NCBI GenBank assembly: GCA_017543025.1
Contig: JAFYGX010000171.1
Coordinates: 1-6,239 of the forward strand
Direction: 5' to 3'
Origin: Solobacterium sp.
Lineage (GTDB): Bacteria; Bacillota_I; Bacilli_A; Erysipelotrichales; Erysipelotrichaceae
DNA length: 6,239 nt
This document shows, piece after piece, positions 6,092 through 6,239 of the stretch. Position numbers and translations under genes: made by a program. The first letter of the stretch is position 1; each line of letters opens with the position of its first letter. The notes under the pieces were generated by a model. It ran no database searches, was not told where the DNA came from, and was given only the letters and a program-made list of their open reading frames with translations.

Positions 6092-6239
6092 TTAATCTTT
6101 TTGGTGTTGAATATAATGCTTAACCGCAGATGTTGTTTTTTCGCTTACAGAACCAATGAAATATGAGAGACTCCAGAAATAGGGTTTCCAGTAATAAGGT
6201 TTCAGCTGTTCGGGATAATTCTGTCTGACTTTTCTTGAA
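6092..6239 (-). CDS. tnpA: IS200/IS605-family Y1 transposase TnpA, C-terminal 48 residues (5' end outside window)
   Basis: The minus-strand frame entering from the right edge (first full codon at 6236-6238) ends at TAA (6092-6094) and encodes 48 residues. The segment YYWKPYFWSLSYFIGSVSE (fragment residues 15-33) matches the characteristic W-x-x-x-x-W-S-x-S-Y-x-(I/V)-G-(T/S)-V-S strand pair of Y1_Tnp transposases. AVKHYIQHQ (38-46) matches the final helix that carries the catalytic tyrosine, here Tyr42. These enzymes cut and join single-stranded DNA at the element's hairpin ends through a 5' phosphotyrosine link. The HUH motif and the N terminus lie beyond the window. Nothing visible suggests that the gene is broken. 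Confidence 0.85.
   Translation of the reverse strand, partial: SRKVRQNYPEQLKPYYWKPYFWSLSYFIGSVSEKTTSAVKHYIQHQKD

Larger units (their letters stand above)
6037..6239 (-). mobile_element. end of an IS200/IS605-family insertion sequence (continues beyond window)
   Basis: This stretch joins an incomplete membrane protein gene to a minus-strand transposase C terminus. Between them lies a subterminal imperfect palindrome (6053-6081), the kind of hairpin that TnpA recognises at the ends of these elements. The exact junction is uncertain and lies between about 6034 and 6050, because the family leaves no target duplication and has no terminal inverted repeats. Whether this is the left or right end, and whether a tnpB or other accessory gene is present, depends on sequence outside the window. 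Confidence 0.75.

Noticed and set aside
1..6239. CRISPR array, tRNA or rRNA genes, or a defence system
   Set aside because: No spaced direct repeats, no tRNA-like cloverleaf with CCA end and no rRNA-like sequence were seen. The only mobile DNA is the IS end at the right edge; any tnpB-type nuclease would lie outside the window.

Overview
The window is chromosomal sequence from a Bacillota (Firmicutes) bacterium. The signs are strong AGGAGG-type ribosome binding sites, a T-box leader with an intrinsic terminator in front of a phenylalanyl-tRNA synthetase operon, and Gram-positive-style pheS-pheT order and lengths. Base composition is moderate, close to half G+C by eye. An Erysipelotrichia-like gut anaerobe would fit, but that is only a guess; genus cannot be read from the sequence.

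Layout. (1) 1-846 (+): 3' part of a glycoside-hydrolase-like DUF4091 protein, open at the left edge. (2) 840-1127 (-): a complete acylphosphatase gene (acyP), convergent with and overlapping the first gene by 7 bases. (3) 1212-1883 (+): a 223-residue protein of the peptidase S51 / class I glutamine amidotransferase-like fold with an altered nucleophile elbow. (4) 1913-2187: a vegetative promoter and a complete T-box riboswitch with a UUC (Phe) specifier, an antiterminator and a competing terminator. (5) 2200-3237 and 3249-5648 (+): pheS and pheT, the two subunits of phenylalanyl-tRNA synthetase, followed by a clear intrinsic terminator (5674-5714). (6) 5821 to about 6036 (+): the start of a multi-transmembrane protein resembling the sensory module of membrane signalling proteins. 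(7) From about 6037 to the right edge: the end of an IS200/IS605-type insertion sequence that interrupts gene 6. It carries a subterminal hairpin and the C-terminal 48 codons of a Y1 transposase on the minus strand.

How it works together. The centre is one regulated unit. When tRNA-Phe is uncharged, its GAA anticodon reads the UUC specifier in Stem I and its ACCA end pairs with the UGGU bulge of the T-box. This stabilises the antiterminator, and pheST is transcribed. When the tRNA is charged, the leader folds into the terminator. The flanking genes show no obvious functional link to phenylalanine charging. The right edge is a small insertion event that broke a membrane protein gene. Most of the window is ordinary housekeeping sequence. 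The less ordinary parts are the transposon junction and the atypical S51-like protein.
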